A stretch of 64,000 nucleotides of DNA, taken from contig NZ_JBFNXK010000006.1 of NCBI RefSeq assembly GCF_046054165.1, positions 1 through 64,000 of the forward strand, written 5' to 3'. This DNA comes from Celerinatantimonas sp046054165 (lineage in GTDB: Bacteria > Pseudomonadota > Gammaproteobacteria > Enterobacterales > Celerinatantimonadaceae). Below the pieces are notes generated by a model, which had not been told where the DNA came from, ran no database searches, and saw only the letters and a list, made by a program, of their open reading frames with translations. The position numbers and the translations under genes are program-made. Shown here one piece after another: positions 8,811 through 18,849 of this stretch (the first letter of the stretch is position 1; the number at the start of each line of letters is the position of its first letter).

Positions 8811-9937
8811 ATATCCTAGTCCTTGGGGCGGGTCAGTTAGCCAGAATGATGGCGCTGGATGGCATTCCTCTCAATTTTAAGTTTCGCGCCTTTGACGTCG
8901 GTCCCGCTATCGTCGTCGATCCCCTCAGCCATCATCAATATTCTCAAGATCTGGCCGCAGCCATTGAATGGGCCGATGTGATTACCAGTGAGTTTGAACA
9001 TATTTCTCACCCGGTGCTGGACCAATGCCAGCAGAGTGGCAAACTGTTCCCGGATGCTCAGGCTATCAAAACGGGTGGGGATCGCCGCTTAGAAAAACAG
9101 TTACTGGAATCAGCCGGAGTGGCTAACGCACCGTATCGCATCATTCAGGATCGGGCCAGCTTTGATGAAGCACTCAGCCAATTAGGCGCTCCCTTGGTCT
9201 TAAAAAGTGCTTTAGCCGGTTATGATGGAAAAGGGCAATGGCGCTTAAAATCGGCTCAAGAAGCAAGCACTTTATGGCCGAAAATCGAAGCGTTTCTGGC
9301 CTCTGATCCCAAACAGGCCATCGTGGCAGAACAAATGATCCCCTTTGATCGGGAAGTCTCGATTATCGGCGCACGTAATCATCAGGGCGATGTGGTCACC
9401 TATCCACTGGCCGTGAACCATCATCATGAAGGCGTACTGACCGTTTCGGTGATCGATGGAGGACAAAGTCAGGCTCTGGAATCCCAAGCTCTCACGATCT
9501 TTGAAGCATTAACCCAACAATTGAATTACGTAGGTGTGCTGGCCGTGGAATGTTTTGTCGTCAATGAAAAACTATTAGTGAACGAAATTGCGCCAAGAGT
9601 TCATAATTCCGGCCACTGGAGCCAACAGGGAGCGTTCGTCAGCCAGTTTGATAACCACAACCGAGCCGTGGCTGGCTTAGCATTAGGGGATTGCACACTG
9701 CGGACCCCGACGGCCATGGTCAATATTCTGGGTGAGGATGCCATCGATCCTCAAATCTATGCATTACCGGGATGTAAAGTTCATTGGTATGGGAAAGATA
9801 AACGTCCCGGAAGAAAAATGGGGCATATCAATATTTCAGCACCCGATGCGCATCTTTTACAGCAACGGCTAGCCGAGTTGGCCCAACTTCTGCCCGAATC
9901 CGGATTCCCGGGATTACATGAATATCTGCACCGCTAA
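8807..9937 (+). CDS. purK: N5-carboxyaminoimidazole ribonucleotide synthase
   Basis: ATP-grasp enzyme that carboxylates AIR to N5-CAIR. 376 residues. The ATP-grasp core is seen in KSALAGYDGKGQ, EQMIPFDREVSIIGAR and VNEIAPRVHNSGHWSQ. The start overlaps the purE stop (ATGA) and the stop lies 9 bp from the convergent yrdD stop. Confidence 0.97.
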   Translation: MNILVLGAGQLARMMALDGIPLNFKFRAFDVGPAIVVDPLSHHQYSQDLAAAIEWADVITSEFEHISHPVLDQCQQSGKLFPDAQAIKTGGDRRLEKQLLESAGVANAPYRIIQDRASFDEALSQLGAPLVLKSALAGYDGKGQWRLKSAQEASTLWPKIEAFLASDPKQAIVAEQMIPFDREVSIIGARNHQGDVVTYPLAVNHHHEGVLTVSVIDGGQSQALESQALTIFEALTQQLNYVGVLAVECFVVNEKLLVNEIAPRVHNSGHWSQQGAFVSQFDNHNRAVAGLALGDCTLRTPTAMVNILGEDAIDPQIYALPGCKVHWYGKDKRPGRKMGHINISAPDAHLLQQRLAELAQLLPESGFPGLHEYLHR

Positions 9938-9946
9938 CCATCAATC

Positions 9947-10525
9947 TCAATCAGAGTCAGTTTCTGGCTCTGGTTGTACTTTGCCACATTTTCTACTGGC
10001 GCAATAATAGGTTTCTCCTCGAGCCATCTGCCGTTTGACCAACAAAGGGAAGCCACAAAACTGACAGGTACCGACGACTGGCGGATGATTGACGGCAAAT
10101 TTACAACCGGGGTACTGATCACAGGCATAAAAGGTTTTACCGAACCGAGACTGACGACGCACGAGCTGTCCCTGATGACAGCTGGGGCACTCAATATGAG
10201 ATTCTTCACTCGGATTAACCTGTTCAACATGTTCACATTCTGGAAATCCGCTGCACCCCACAAATAAGCCATAGCGACCACTACGCAGCACTAACTCTCG
10301 GCCACATTGCGGACAAACGGTACCCGGCAAGACTTTTTCGACTCGTTCGGAATCTTGGTGAAGGGGGCGGGTAAAATGGCAATCCGGGAAACGACTACAA
10401 CTAATAAACGATCCTCCCTTACGATGCTGATACACCAAAGGAGCACCGCATTCCGGGCAAGACTCTTCCGGCCCGTCAAGCGCGTGCTTATGGGCCGTAA
10501 ATAAATTTGAATCGATTTTAGCCAT
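9947..10525 (-). CDS. yrdD: Topoisomerase I-like zinc-finger protein YrdD
   Basis: 192-residue protein made almost wholly of four topoisomerase-I C-terminal zinc ribbons, each with a CxxC...C pattern (CPECGAP, CPQCGRE, CPSCHQG, CQFCGFP). It has no toprim or catalytic Tyr domain, so it is not a topoisomerase. It is probably a DNA- or RNA-binding accessory protein, of unknown exact role. The leftward dprA-smg-yrdD order is the conserved E. coli arrangement. Confidence 0.93.
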   Translation of the reverse strand: MAKIDSNLFTAHKHALDGPEESCPECGAPLVYQHRKGGSFISCSRFPDCHFTRPLHQDSERVEKVLPGTVCPQCGRELVLRSGRYGLFVGCSGFPECEHVEQVNPSEESHIECPSCHQGQLVRRQSRFGKTFYACDQYPGCKFAVNHPPVVGTCQFCGFPLLVKRQMARGETYYCASRKCGKVQPEPETDSD

Positions 10526-10569
10526 AATCTCTGAGTTGCGGGCTAAGCCGGAGTCACCTGTAAGATGGG

Positions 10570-11046
10570 TTAATGCAGCAAGCCATCCCCGACTTCAAAC
10601 AGTAACTCTTCCATCTGCTGATAAGCCGACTCACTACCGGGCACATTAAAGAGCACCATCAGGATAATCCATTTCAGATCTTCTAGTTCGATCTCTTGGC
10701 TATCCAGCTCCATCACCCGATCAATAACCATTTCTCGCGTTTCTGCGGTAAGCACTTTAATCTGTTCTAAGAACATTAAAAAACCGCGACATTCCACATC
10801 CAATTTGTTCATCTCCGAATCAGTAAAAATTCGGATCGACGGCGTTGCTGAAGGATTCAGATAAGGATGCTGATCACTTTCCTGAAGCGCAGCAAGCTGT
10901 TCTAGCCAGTCTAAGGCTTTGTAGATCTCCTCTTTTCGAAAACCGGCACGAGTCAACTCTTCAGTGAGTTCATCATGATCCATGAGCAATTCAACATCAC
11001 TATGAATGTAGGTTTCAAAAAGATACATGAGGATATCAAACATCAC
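10570..11046 (-). CDS. smg: DUF494 protein Smg
   Basis: 158 residues, matching the Smg/DUF494 family (E. coli 157): MMFDILMYLFETYIHSDVELLMD at the N-terminus, written here only in part, and FLEQIKVLTAETREMVIDR in the centre. Mostly helical and acidic; the molecular role is unknown. Its start overlaps the dprA stop by ATGA, so it is translationally coupled to dprA. Confidence 0.94.
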   Translation of the reverse strand: MMFDILMYLFETYIHSDVELLMDHDELTEELTRAGFRKEEIYKALDWLEQLAALQESDQHPYLNPSATPSIRIFTDSEMNKLDVECRGFLMFLEQIKVLTAETREMVIDRVMELDSQEIELEDLKWIILMVLFNVPGSESAYQQMEELLFEVGDGLLH

Positions 11047-12137
11047 GGGTTCCTCCTCAATCGAACATACCCACCAGATACCGCCACAATTTCACCCGAC
11101 ATTTCGAGCTCAATGAGCGCACTGATGACTTTGTCCACAGGCAGTAAGCTGCGTTCGACGACCTGATCAATCGTAGTCGTCTCATAACCTACGTTATCCA
11201 ACAATCCACCACTTGGCAATTGCTGTTGATCAATATTATCTGTGTCTAAGGCCACTTTGTCCAAAATATCTGGCATAAGCGGCCATAATTCATCCAATAT
11301 ATCGCCACAACAGGTCACCAACTTCGCACCATGCTGAATCAATTGGTGGGGTCCCTGTGTTAAAGGATTATCGATATTTCCCGGAATCGCAAATAATTCA
11401 CGATTTTGCTCCAATGCATATTTGGCCGTAATTAAGGAACCACTCTGGCGAGCGGCCTCACTGACAACCACCCCCAAGCTCAAACCACTAATGACCCGAT
11501 TGCGACGAGGGAAGTTCTGAGCCCGGGGAACCGTCCCCGGCGGAAATTCAGTCACAATAGCGCCCTGTTCGAGGATCGTTTCGGCCAGTTTTCGGTGCCG
11601 ACGGGGATAGACTTGATCCGGCCCCGTTCCCATCACGGCTATCGTTTTCCCCTGCATCAGTGCGCCCTGATGAGCCGCACTATCAATCCCCAACGCCAGT
11701 CCACTAGTGACCACCACCCGCAGAGCTGCTAATTCGGAAGCTAATCGTCTAACTTGCTCCATTGCATTAAATCCGGCATGACGACTTCCGACAATAGCCA
11801 CTTGAGGCGCATTCAATAGCGCCATATCACCCACAACAAACAATACTGGAGGTGGACTGCTAATCATCTTCAGGCGCTCCGGATACATCTCATCAGCTAA
11901 ACTCACTAACTGATGAGATGAATATTCAAGCCATTTCAGTGAGCATTCTAAGCTATGGTTGCCCTGCTCAAGTTCCTGACACTGTTTCGTGCTCAATCCC
12001 CAGTTTTGCCAATCCGTCAGCGTCGCCGCATGCAATTGCGCATATGAATAATGCGTTAAGAGTTGCTGAATTCGAACCGGTCCGATACCGGACACAGAGC
12101 TCAACCGAAGTAATAACGAAGCATTGGGAGAAAGCAT
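11043..12137 (-). CDS. dprA: DNA-processing protein DprA (Smf)
   Basis: Rossmann-like single-stranded-DNA-binding protein that loads RecA during natural transformation. Motifs: an N-terminal helix-hairpin-helix-like SGIGPVRIQQLL, then the DprA core VGSRHAG, TSGLALGIDSAAHQGAL, GTGPDQVYPRRHRKLA, FPRRNRVISGLS and EAARQSGSLITAKYALEQ, and a C-terminal winged-helix segment (about 300-360). I start it at ATG 12137 (364 residues); a further in-frame extension to a TTG at 12185 has no family support. It is divergent from def and the first gene of dprA-smg-yrdD. Confidence 0.95.
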   Translation of the reverse strand: MLSPNASLLLRLSSVSGIGPVRIQQLLTHYSYAQLHAATLTDWQNWGLSTKQCQELEQGNHSLECSLKWLEYSSHQLVSLADEMYPERLKMISSPPPVLFVVGDMALLNAPQVAIVGSRHAGFNAMEQVRRLASELAALRVVVTSGLALGIDSAAHQGALMQGKTIAVMGTGPDQVYPRRHRKLAETILEQGAIVTEFPPGTVPRAQNFPRRNRVISGLSLGVVVSEAARQSGSLITAKYALEQNRELFAIPGNIDNPLTQGPHQLIQHGAKLVTCCGDILDELWPLMPDILDKVALDTDNIDQQQLPSGGLLDNVGYETTTIDQVVERSLLPVDKVISALIELEMSGEIVAVSGGYVRLRRNP

Positions 12138-12344
12138 CTCATCGCCATTATTGATAAATAAGACACTATACCATAGCCCTGCCAAATCCTCGGTAAATCA
12201 TCACTATTGATGAAATAGAAACATAAAATCGACCACGACAGCCGCCAAATCCGGTGCTAAAGCTGTTTTTTATGATCATAAATGACTAAAATACCCAAAA
12301 AGAATCCGATACCCTCATAAAATGAAAGAAAGGTGGTTTAACCG

Positions 12345-12863
12345 ATGGCAGTGCTTGATGTCTTAAAATTCCCTGATGAACGGCTACGTAAAGTGGCCAA
12401 ACCGGTCGAGAAGATTACTCCCGAAATTCAGCAAATTGTCGACGATATGTTCGATACGATGTATGCCGAAGACGGGGTTGGTCTTGCTGCAACTCAGGTT
12501 AATGTTCATCAGCGCATCGTGGTCATGGACTGTTCAGACACGCGCGATCAGCGAATTACCTTAATTAACCCGGAAATTACAGCCAAAAACGCTGCCTGCG
12601 CACTCAATGAAGAGGGGTGTTTATCCGTTCCTGAATATCGAGCCGATGTCGAGCGGGCAACAGAAGTTACTGTTCAAGCATTGAACCGGGAGGGGGAAGC
12701 CTTTGAAATTCAGGCTACCGGGCTTCTGGCCATCTGTATTCAACATGAACTGGACCATCTGATGGGGAAATTATTTATCGACTACCTTTCCCCCCTCAAA
12801 CGGCAACGTGTGAGACAAAAGATGGAAAAAATGGCCAAACGTGAACATCGTTCTAAAGACTAA
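12345..12863 (+). CDS. def: Peptide deformylase
   Basis: Removes the N-formyl group from nascent proteins. 172 residues with the three metalloenzyme motifs: GVGLAATQ, EEGCLSVPE (metal Cys) and QHELDHLMGK (HExxH). An AAGGTGG precedes the ATG. First gene of def-fmt-rsmB, divergent from dprA. Confidence 0.97.
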   Translation: MAVLDVLKFPDERLRKVAKPVEKITPEIQQIVDDMFDTMYAEDGVGLAATQVNVHQRIVVMDCSDTRDQRITLINPEITAKNAACALNEEGCLSVPEYRADVERATEVTVQALNREGEAFEIQATGLLAICIQHELDHLMGKLFIDYLSPLKRQRVRQKMEKMAKREHRSKD

Positions 12864-12890
12864 CTGCTTCCGGCCATTAAGGAGCCTGGT

Positions 12891-13844
12891 TTGATACCGT
12901 TACGAATTATTTTTGCAGGCACGCCCGATTTCGCGGCGCGCCATCTGGAAGCTTTACTCAACAGTCCTCATCAAGTTGTGGCCGTATATACCCAACCGGA
13001 CCGGCCTGCTGGACGTGGTAAGAAATTAACCGCCAGCCCTGTCAAACAACTGGCGATGGAACATCAAATCAACGTTTATCAACCGGTCAGTTTACGCCAT
13101 GAATCAGCACAAGACATTTTAGCTAGCCATCAAGCAGACCTGATGATCGTAGTTGCTTATGGATTGATCCTGCCGAAAGTCGTTTTAGAAACGCCCCGAT
13201 TAGGATGTATCAATGTCCACGGATCCTTGCTTCCTCGCTGGCGTGGAGCTGCGCCGATCCAGCGCGCTATCTGGGCCGGTGATCGCGAAACCGGGATCAC
13301 CATTATGCAAATGGATGAGGGACTCGATACCGGTGCCATGCTGTATCGTCAATCACTCCCCATTGAGGCAGAGGATACCAGCGCCTCACTCTATGACAAA
13401 CTGGCTCAAGTTGGTCCAGAAGCGCTCATCCATGCCATTGACCAACTCAGTCTGGGTCAATTACAACCCGAACCCCAAAATGATCAGTTGGCGAACTACG
13501 CCGAAAAATTATCCAAAGCAGAAGCTCAAATAAACTGGGAAGACAGTGCCTCACACATCGAACGCTGTATTCGGGCCTTTAACCCTTGGCCTGTCAGTTA
13601 TTTTCAGATCAATGAGCTTTCAATCAAAGTATGGCAGGCCAGCGTTATCGAGCAAGAATCGACTCAGCCTCCCGGAACTATTTTACAAGCGGATAAACAC
13701 GGGATCGTGGTCACTACCGGCGCTCAATCCATTGCCTTGCACGTCTTGCAAATTCCAGGGAAAAAACCATTAGGTGCAGCTGATATTCTCAACTCCCGAA
13801 GTGACTGGTTTGCTCCAGGGACCCAACTACAGGTTGCTGAATGA
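12891..13844 (+). CDS. fmt: Methionyl-tRNA formyltransferase, TTG start
   Basis: Formylates Met-tRNAfMet using 10-formyl-THF. 317 residues. Motifs: FAGTPDFAARHLEALL, the active-site region NVHGSLLPRWRGAAPIQRA and MDEGLDTG; the C-terminal OB-like domain begins near 205. Translation starts at TTG 12891, preceded by AAGGAG (12879-12884) at 6 nt. The stop overlaps rsmB by ATGA. Confidence 0.97.
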   Translation: MIPLRIIFAGTPDFAARHLEALLNSPHQVVAVYTQPDRPAGRGKKLTASPVKQLAMEHQINVYQPVSLRHESAQDILASHQADLMIVVAYGLILPKVVLETPRLGCINVHGSLLPRWRGAAPIQRAIWAGDRETGITIMQMDEGLDTGAMLYRQSLPIEAEDTSASLYDKLAQVGPEALIHAIDQLSLGQLQPEPQNDQLANYAEKLSKAEAQINWEDSASHIERCIRAFNPWPVSYFQINELSIKVWQASVIEQESTQPPGTILQADKHGIVVTTGAQSIALHVLQIPGKKPLGAADILNSRSDWFAPGTQLQVAE

Positions 13845-15142
13845 AAACATTGAGTGCCCGGGCTCTCAGTGCCCGATTAGCCTATTTGGTCGTAGAAAAA
13901 TCCAATTCACTCAGCCAGCTTTTAGATCAAGAACTGGTGAATTGCCCAGCCAAAGATCGCGCCCTCGCCCAAGAGATCAGTTACGGTATTATCCGACTGC
14001 TCCCGCGTTTGGATTTTTGGGCTCGCCAATTAATGGACAAACCGCTCAAAGGCAAATACCGACAGGGACATTTTCTGATTTTAGCCGGACTATACCAACT
14101 GTTTTACATGCGTATTCCTGCGCATGCAGCAGTGGGTGAAACGGTTCAGGCCAGTCGGGAGCTCAAGCTCGGCAACTTTTCCAAACTCTTTAATGGAGTA
14201 CTGCGTCAGGCGGACCGGCAACGGGAATCATTGCTGGAACAACTCGCACAACAACCAACCTTACAGGCTTGCCATCCCAACTGGTTGATTGAAAAAATAC
14301 AAGCGCATTATCCGGTTGAAGCGACAACGATCCTTCAGGCCAATAATGAGCGGGCCCCGATGTGGCTTCGCGTCAATCAGCAGCACTACACCCGGGATGA
14401 ATATCAACAACTCCTGGCAGAAAACGAGCTGGAAGCACAGGCCAGTGATCTGGCACCGCAGGCGCTGCGTCTGGAAAACCCGGTGAATGTACATCGCCTC
14501 CCCGGATTTGAAACCGGGAGTGTCTCCGTTCAGGATGCGGCCGCGCAAATGGCAGCCCAACTTTTAGACGCTCAGCCCGGCGAAGTCATTTTGGATGCCT
14601 GTGCCGCTCCCGGAGGCAAAACCTGCCATCTGTTGGAATGCCAACCGACACTGCAACTGACCGCGATTGACATTGATGAACACCGACTGCAGCGGGTTCG
14701 AGAAAATCTGGCCCGATTACAACTCAATGCCGATGTTCTTGCCGCTGATGCCAGCCAACCGGAACAATGGGCCCAACAGCCCTTTGATCGAATTTTACTG
14801 GATGCTCCTTGCTCTGCAACCGGCGTCATTCGTCGACATCCAGATATCAAATGGTTACGCCGCGCCGATGATATTACCTCACTGGCCCATTTGCAGTGGC
14901 AAATTTTAAACGCCTTATGGCAATGGCTAAAACCCGGTGGCACACTGCTGTATGCAACCTGTTCGATTCTAAAAGAAGAAAACAGTCAGCAAATTAGTCG
15001 ATTTTTGACCGAAACGGCTGATGCACAGCTGCTTGCGATCCATGATGATGAAACAGTTCAGCAGCCGGGATGGCAAATCTTACCCGGCCAACAACAGATG
15101 GATGGTTTTTATTATGCGCGTTTATTCAAACGGCCTGCATAA
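13841..15142 (+). CDS. rsmB: 16S rRNA (cytosine-967-C5)-methyltransferase RsmB
   Basis: 433 residues: an N-terminal NusB-like RNA-binding domain (about 1-140) and a SAM-dependent RNA m5C methyltransferase domain. Visible motifs are DACAAPGGKT, DAPCSATGVIRRHPDIKW (catalytic PC motif) and YATCSI (nucleophile Cys). Coupled to fmt by a 4-bp overlap. Confidence 0.97.
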   Translation: MKTLSARALSARLAYLVVEKSNSLSQLLDQELVNCPAKDRALAQEISYGIIRLLPRLDFWARQLMDKPLKGKYRQGHFLILAGLYQLFYMRIPAHAAVGETVQASRELKLGNFSKLFNGVLRQADRQRESLLEQLAQQPTLQACHPNWLIEKIQAHYPVEATTILQANNERAPMWLRVNQQHYTRDEYQQLLAENELEAQASDLAPQALRLENPVNVHRLPGFETGSVSVQDAAAQMAAQLLDAQPGEVILDACAAPGGKTCHLLECQPTLQLTAIDIDEHRLQRVRENLARLQLNADVLAADASQPEQWAQQPFDRILLDAPCSATGVIRRHPDIKWLRRADDITSLAHLQWQILNALWQWLKPGGTLLYATCSILKEENSQQISRFLTETADAQLLAIHDDETVQQPGWQILPGQQQMDGFYYARLFKRPA

Positions 15143-15223
15143 TATTCCCGCCTGCGCCGAAATGGTCCAGCGCAGGCATTCGATACACAAAGCCAATAGG
15201 CTGTTCAATATGTTGCAGAGAAG

Positions 15224-16600
15224 ATGAAGATCATTATTCTGGGAGCCGGACAGGTCGGCGGAACACTTGCAGAAAATTTAGTCGGCGAAAAGTCGGATAT
15301 CACGATTGTTGATACCAACAATGAACGTCTGCGCGAGTTACAAGATAAATTTGACCTTCGAGTCGTCAATGGCTACGGTGCTCATCCGGATGTGTTGCGT
15401 GAAGCTGGTGCTCAGGATGCCGATATGCTAGTTGCTGTCACCAACAGTGATGAAACCAACATGATCGCCTGCCAGATTGCTTATACTCTGTTCAACACGC
15501 CCAATAAAGTGGCTCGGATCCGCTCCGAAGCGATCTTGGCCGAACAGGATAAATTATTTCGCCCCGAAGCCATTCCGCTCGATCATCTGATTGCACCGGA
15601 ACAACTGGTCACCGACTATATCAGCCGTTTGATTGACTATCCCGGCGCATTGCAGGTGATGAATTTTGCCTATGGTTTAGTGGGGCTAGTCGCCGTCAAG
15701 GCTTACTATGGTGGACCTTTGGTCGGCAATGCTCTTTCGGTACTCCGGGATCATATTCCCAATGCCGAGACCCGGGTAGCCGCCATTTTTCGCCGCGGCC
15801 ATGCCATTCGCCCCCAAGGCACGACGGTCATCGAAGCCGATGATGAAGTCTTCTTTGTTGCCGCCAGTACCCATATTCGATCCGTCATGAGCGAACTGCA
15901 GCGTCTTGAAGAACCCTATCGCCGGATCATGATCGTCGGGGGAGGAAATATTGGTGCGGCACTGGCGAAACGGCTGGAAAGTCAGTACAGCGTGAAGTTA
16001 ATTGAACGCAAGTTGGCCCGGGCTGAACATCTTTCTGAAGTGTTAAATAATACGATTGTATTCTGTGGTGATGCCTCGGATCAGGAACTGCTCAACGAAG
16101 AGCATATCGATCAGGTCGATGTTTTTATTGCCGTCACCAATGATGACGAAGCTAATATTATGTCCGCCTTGCTCGCCAAAAAAATGGGTGCGAAGAAGGC
16201 CATGGTTTTGATCCAGCGAACCGCTTATGTCGAGCTGGTGCAAGATGGCGTCATCGATGTGGCAATTTCTCCCCAGCAAGCGACGATTTCAGCCCTGCTG
16301 ACCCATGTTCGTAAAGGGGATATCGTCAACGTTTACTCACTGCGCCGAGGTGCAGCCGAGGCGATTGAAGCAATCGCTCACGGTGATCAACATACCTCTA
16401 AAGTGGTCGGCCGGATGGTTGGGGAACTGAAACTCCCTCCGGGAACCACTATTGGTGCGGTAGTGCGTGAAGATGAAGTCATCATCGCTCACGATGACAC
16501 CCGAATCGAACAAGATGATCACGTGGTGATGTTTCTGGTCGATAAGAAATATATCCCGGATGTCGAACGTCTTTTCCAACCGAGTCCATTTTTTCTCTGA
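15224..16600 (+). CDS. trkA: Trk potassium uptake regulatory protein TrkA
   Basis: Peripheral membrane NAD(H)-binding subunit of the Trk K+ uptake system. 458 residues as two RCK halves: LGAGQVGGTLAENL near residue 4 and VGGGNIGAALAKRLE near 237, each followed by a TrkA-C domain. It overlaps trkH by one base (TGATG), so the channel and its regulator are made together. Confidence 0.97.
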   Translation: MKIIILGAGQVGGTLAENLVGEKSDITIVDTNNERLRELQDKFDLRVVNGYGAHPDVLREAGAQDADMLVAVTNSDETNMIACQIAYTLFNTPNKVARIRSEAILAEQDKLFRPEAIPLDHLIAPEQLVTDYISRLIDYPGALQVMNFAYGLVGLVAVKAYYGGPLVGNALSVLRDHIPNAETRVAAIFRRGHAIRPQGTTVIEADDEVFFVAASTHIRSVMSELQRLEEPYRRIMIVGGGNIGAALAKRLESQYSVKLIERKLARAEHLSEVLNNTIVFCGDASDQELLNEEHIDQVDVFIAVTNDDEANIMSALLAKKMGAKKAMVLIQRTAYVELVQDGVIDVAISPQQATISALLTHVRKGDIVNVYSLRRGAAEAIEAIAHGDQHTSKVVGRMVGELKLPPGTTIGAVVREDEVIIAHDDTRIEQDDHVVMFLVDKKYIPDVERLFQPSPFFL

Positions 16601-18051
16601 TGATCGTCAATCTGCGTCCTATTGCCTTTGTCACCGGTTTGGTCTTATCCAAACTGGCGCTATTTATGTATATTCCCGCATCGCTGGCTTTTTTTAGCGG
16701 CAGTGAGGGATTTATCCAATTTGGGCAATCCATTATCGTCACTCATTTATGTGCACTGTTGCTGTTACGGCTCGGCCACATGGAAAACTTCCAGCTACAT
16801 GCCCGTGAGATGTTTCTGCTGACGACTTTTGTCTGGGTGGGATGCTGTGCCTTTGGCGCACTGCCGCTGATGCTCCTCGGACATATTAGTTTTACCGATG
16901 CCTATTTTGAGACGATGTCCGGTCTGACGACAACCGGCTCAACCGTGCTATCCGGGTTGGATAGTTTACCGCCGGCACTGCTACTGTGGCGCTCACTGCT
17001 ACAATGGTTGGGGGGGATCGGGTTCATCGTGCTGGGCGTAGCCATCCTGCCCTTTTTGAATGTCGGCGGAATGCGATTATTCCAGACCGAATCCTCTGAC
17101 TGGTCTGATAAAAGCGCGCCCCGCACCAAATATGTCGCCACCCATATTCTGGTGGTTTATACCATTCTCAGTATCCTCTGCGCGATTGGTTACAAGGCTT
17201 CCGGGATGAATTGGTTTGAAGCGATTAATCACTCGATGACTACCCTTTCAACCGGCGGCTATTCAACCTCAGATCAGTCGATGGCTCATTTCAGTAACAG
17301 CGCCCACTGGAATGGCATCCTGTTTATGTTCTTAGGCGGGCTGCCCTTCTTACTCTTTGTTCAGGCACTTCGGCACCGCAGTCTGAAAGATTTAACTCAA
17401 GATGCCCAAATCAGAGGTTTTTTGCTATTGATTATCGGTCTGGGAGCGGTGATGAGTTTGTGGCTGTGGCGGCATTCAGCCTATGATTATGTTGACGCAC
17501 TACGGATCAGTTTATTTAACATTCTATCGATTGTCACGACCACCGGTTACGGCTTAACGGATTTCAGTCAGTGGGGACATTTTACGACCACATTGTTTAT
17601 CTTTCTCATGCTGATCGGAGCCTGTTCCGGCTCCACCGCTGGGGGGATTAAAATCTTTCGCCTGCAAATTGCAGCCACACTCTTTCAAAAACAAATTAAA
17701 CAGTTGCTCTATCCCCGGGGGATCTTCCCCCAACGTTATAATGGCCGCCCCGTCAACGATGAGATCATCCGCTCGATGGTTGCGTTTTCGGTCGGATATT
17801 TCCTGACCATTATCATCATCTCCAGTGCCTTAAGTTATATGGGGTTGGATCCCACGACCGCAATCAGTGCCTCCATTACCGCGGTGGCCAATGTCGGTCC
17901 GGGTATCGGTGATGTTGTCGGACCCAGCAGTAATTTTGCATCACTGCCGGATCAAGCCAAATGGCTCTTAAGTTTAGGGATGTTAATGGGACGACTGGAA
18001 ATTCTAACAGTAGCCGTCTTATTTTTCCCCGCCTACTGGCGTAAAGGTTAG
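16600..18051 (+). CDS. trkH: Trk potassium uptake channel TrkH
   Basis: Inner-membrane K+-translocating subunit, 483 residues, with four pore-loop repeats showing the selectivity glycines: TTTGSTVLSG, LSTGGYST, TTTGYGLTDFS and VANVGPGIG. Also seen are the WLGGIGFI segment and the C-terminal MLMGRLEILTV. The stop overlaps the convergent sirB2 stop by 4 bp. Confidence 0.97.
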   Translation: MIVNLRPIAFVTGLVLSKLALFMYIPASLAFFSGSEGFIQFGQSIIVTHLCALLLLRLGHMENFQLHAREMFLLTTFVWVGCCAFGALPLMLLGHISFTDAYFETMSGLTTTGSTVLSGLDSLPPALLLWRSLLQWLGGIGFIVLGVAILPFLNVGGMRLFQTESSDWSDKSAPRTKYVATHILVVYTILSILCAIGYKASGMNWFEAINHSMTTLSTGGYSTSDQSMAHFSNSAHWNGILFMFLGGLPFLLFVQALRHRSLKDLTQDAQIRGFLLLIIGLGAVMSLWLWRHSAYDYVDALRISLFNILSIVTTTGYGLTDFSQWGHFTTTLFIFLMLIGACSGSTAGGIKIFRLQIAATLFQKQIKQLLYPRGIFPQRYNGRPVNDEIIRSMVAFSVGYFLTIIIISSALSYMGLDPTTAISASITAVANVGPGIGDVVGPSSNFASLPDQAKWLLSLGMLMGRLEILTVAVLFFPAYWRKG

Positions 18052-18425
18052 ACTAGTTGATGATCCAACGCGACTAACGTAATCAAGGCAAAAATAACGA
18101 TAGCAACGATGCCGTATACCGCTTGTTGTCGTTGGTTTTTAGCCCGCTTAATCGCCATCGTACCCACGCCGATATAAACGATAAGCAGGAGCAGTTTAGC
18201 CGTCAGCCAGTTATTCCAAAACGGATAAACACCCAGCAGAACGCATAACCAGATCCCCGATCCTAACAGCAGCGTATCGATAACATGTGGAGAAATTCGA
18301 AGGAATGGATGTTGTAATTGAGGGGATTGGCGCAGTGCCAATTGCCAGCGATAAACAAAACCACAAAAACTGATTATCGCGCTGGCAATATGTACATTAA
18401 TTAACAGATTAAAATAACTCATCAT
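18048..18425 (-). CDS. sirB2: SirB2 family membrane protein
   Basis: 125 residues with four hydrophobic segments (about 5-25, 45-65, 75-92, 102-122). They match the SirB2 family, named for Salmonella invasion gene expression but of unknown biochemical role. It overlaps the end of nsrR by 17 bp and is probably co-transcribed with it; the stop overlaps the convergent trkH stop. Confidence 0.88.
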   Translation of the reverse strand: MMSYFNLLINVHIASAIISFCGFVYRWQLALRQSPQLQHPFLRISPHVIDTLLLGSGIWLCVLLGVYPFWNNWLTAKLLLLIVYIGVGTMAIKRAKNQRQQAVYGIVAIVIFALITLVALDHQLV

Positions 18426-18849
18426 GCAGATTCAATAATTCAAAGACGTGTTCAGGTTCTCTGATAATATCTGCTAATGTATAACGGTCAAGTTCGCCAT
18501 AAAAAAGCCGGATGGCCCGATTCAGGATCGACTTCATTCGACAATCATGTGATAAACAACATCCCGGAGCACTACAGTCAATTAATGAATGCCGGGGTTC
18601 CACATCTCGAATTAACTCACCCATTTTGATATTTTCTGCATTTCTGGCCAGACGCACACCGCCATGTTTGCCTCGTTGCGTATGCAAATACCCTAATTGT
18701 CCTAGGCGATGGACCACTTTTACGACATGATTTCGTGACAGCTTGTAAGTTTCAGCAATTTCAGTAATCGTCGTCAGGTGCTCCGGAGGTCGCGTTGACA
18801 CTAAAATAAGCGACCTAATACAGTAGTCGGTAAAACGTGTCAGTTGCAT
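18409..18849 (-). CDS. nsrR: Rrf2-family nitric-oxide-sensing repressor NsrR
   Basis: 146-residue winged-helix Rrf2 regulator. The start MQLTRFTDYCIRSLIL, the HTH SRNHVVKVVHRLGQLGYL and RGKHGGVRLA resemble NsrR. Three Cys in CSAPGCCLSHDC (about 92-104), with NsrR-like spacing, would ligate a nitrosylatable Fe-S cluster. NsrR usually represses NO detoxification genes; none adjoins it here. The role is inferred from sequence likeness and the Cys pattern. Confidence 0.87.
   Translation of the reverse strand: MQLTRFTDYCIRSLILVSTRPPEHLTTITEIAETYKLSRNHVVKVVHRLGQLGYLHTQRGKHGGVRLARNAENIKMGELIRDVEPRHSLIDCSAPGCCLSHDCRMKSILNRAIRLFYGELDRYTLADIIREPEHVFELLNLHDELF

Noticed and set aside
9974..10267. 97-codon frame on the plus strand opposite yrdD
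   Set aside because: Antisense shadow of the zinc-ribbon gene, with no independent support.
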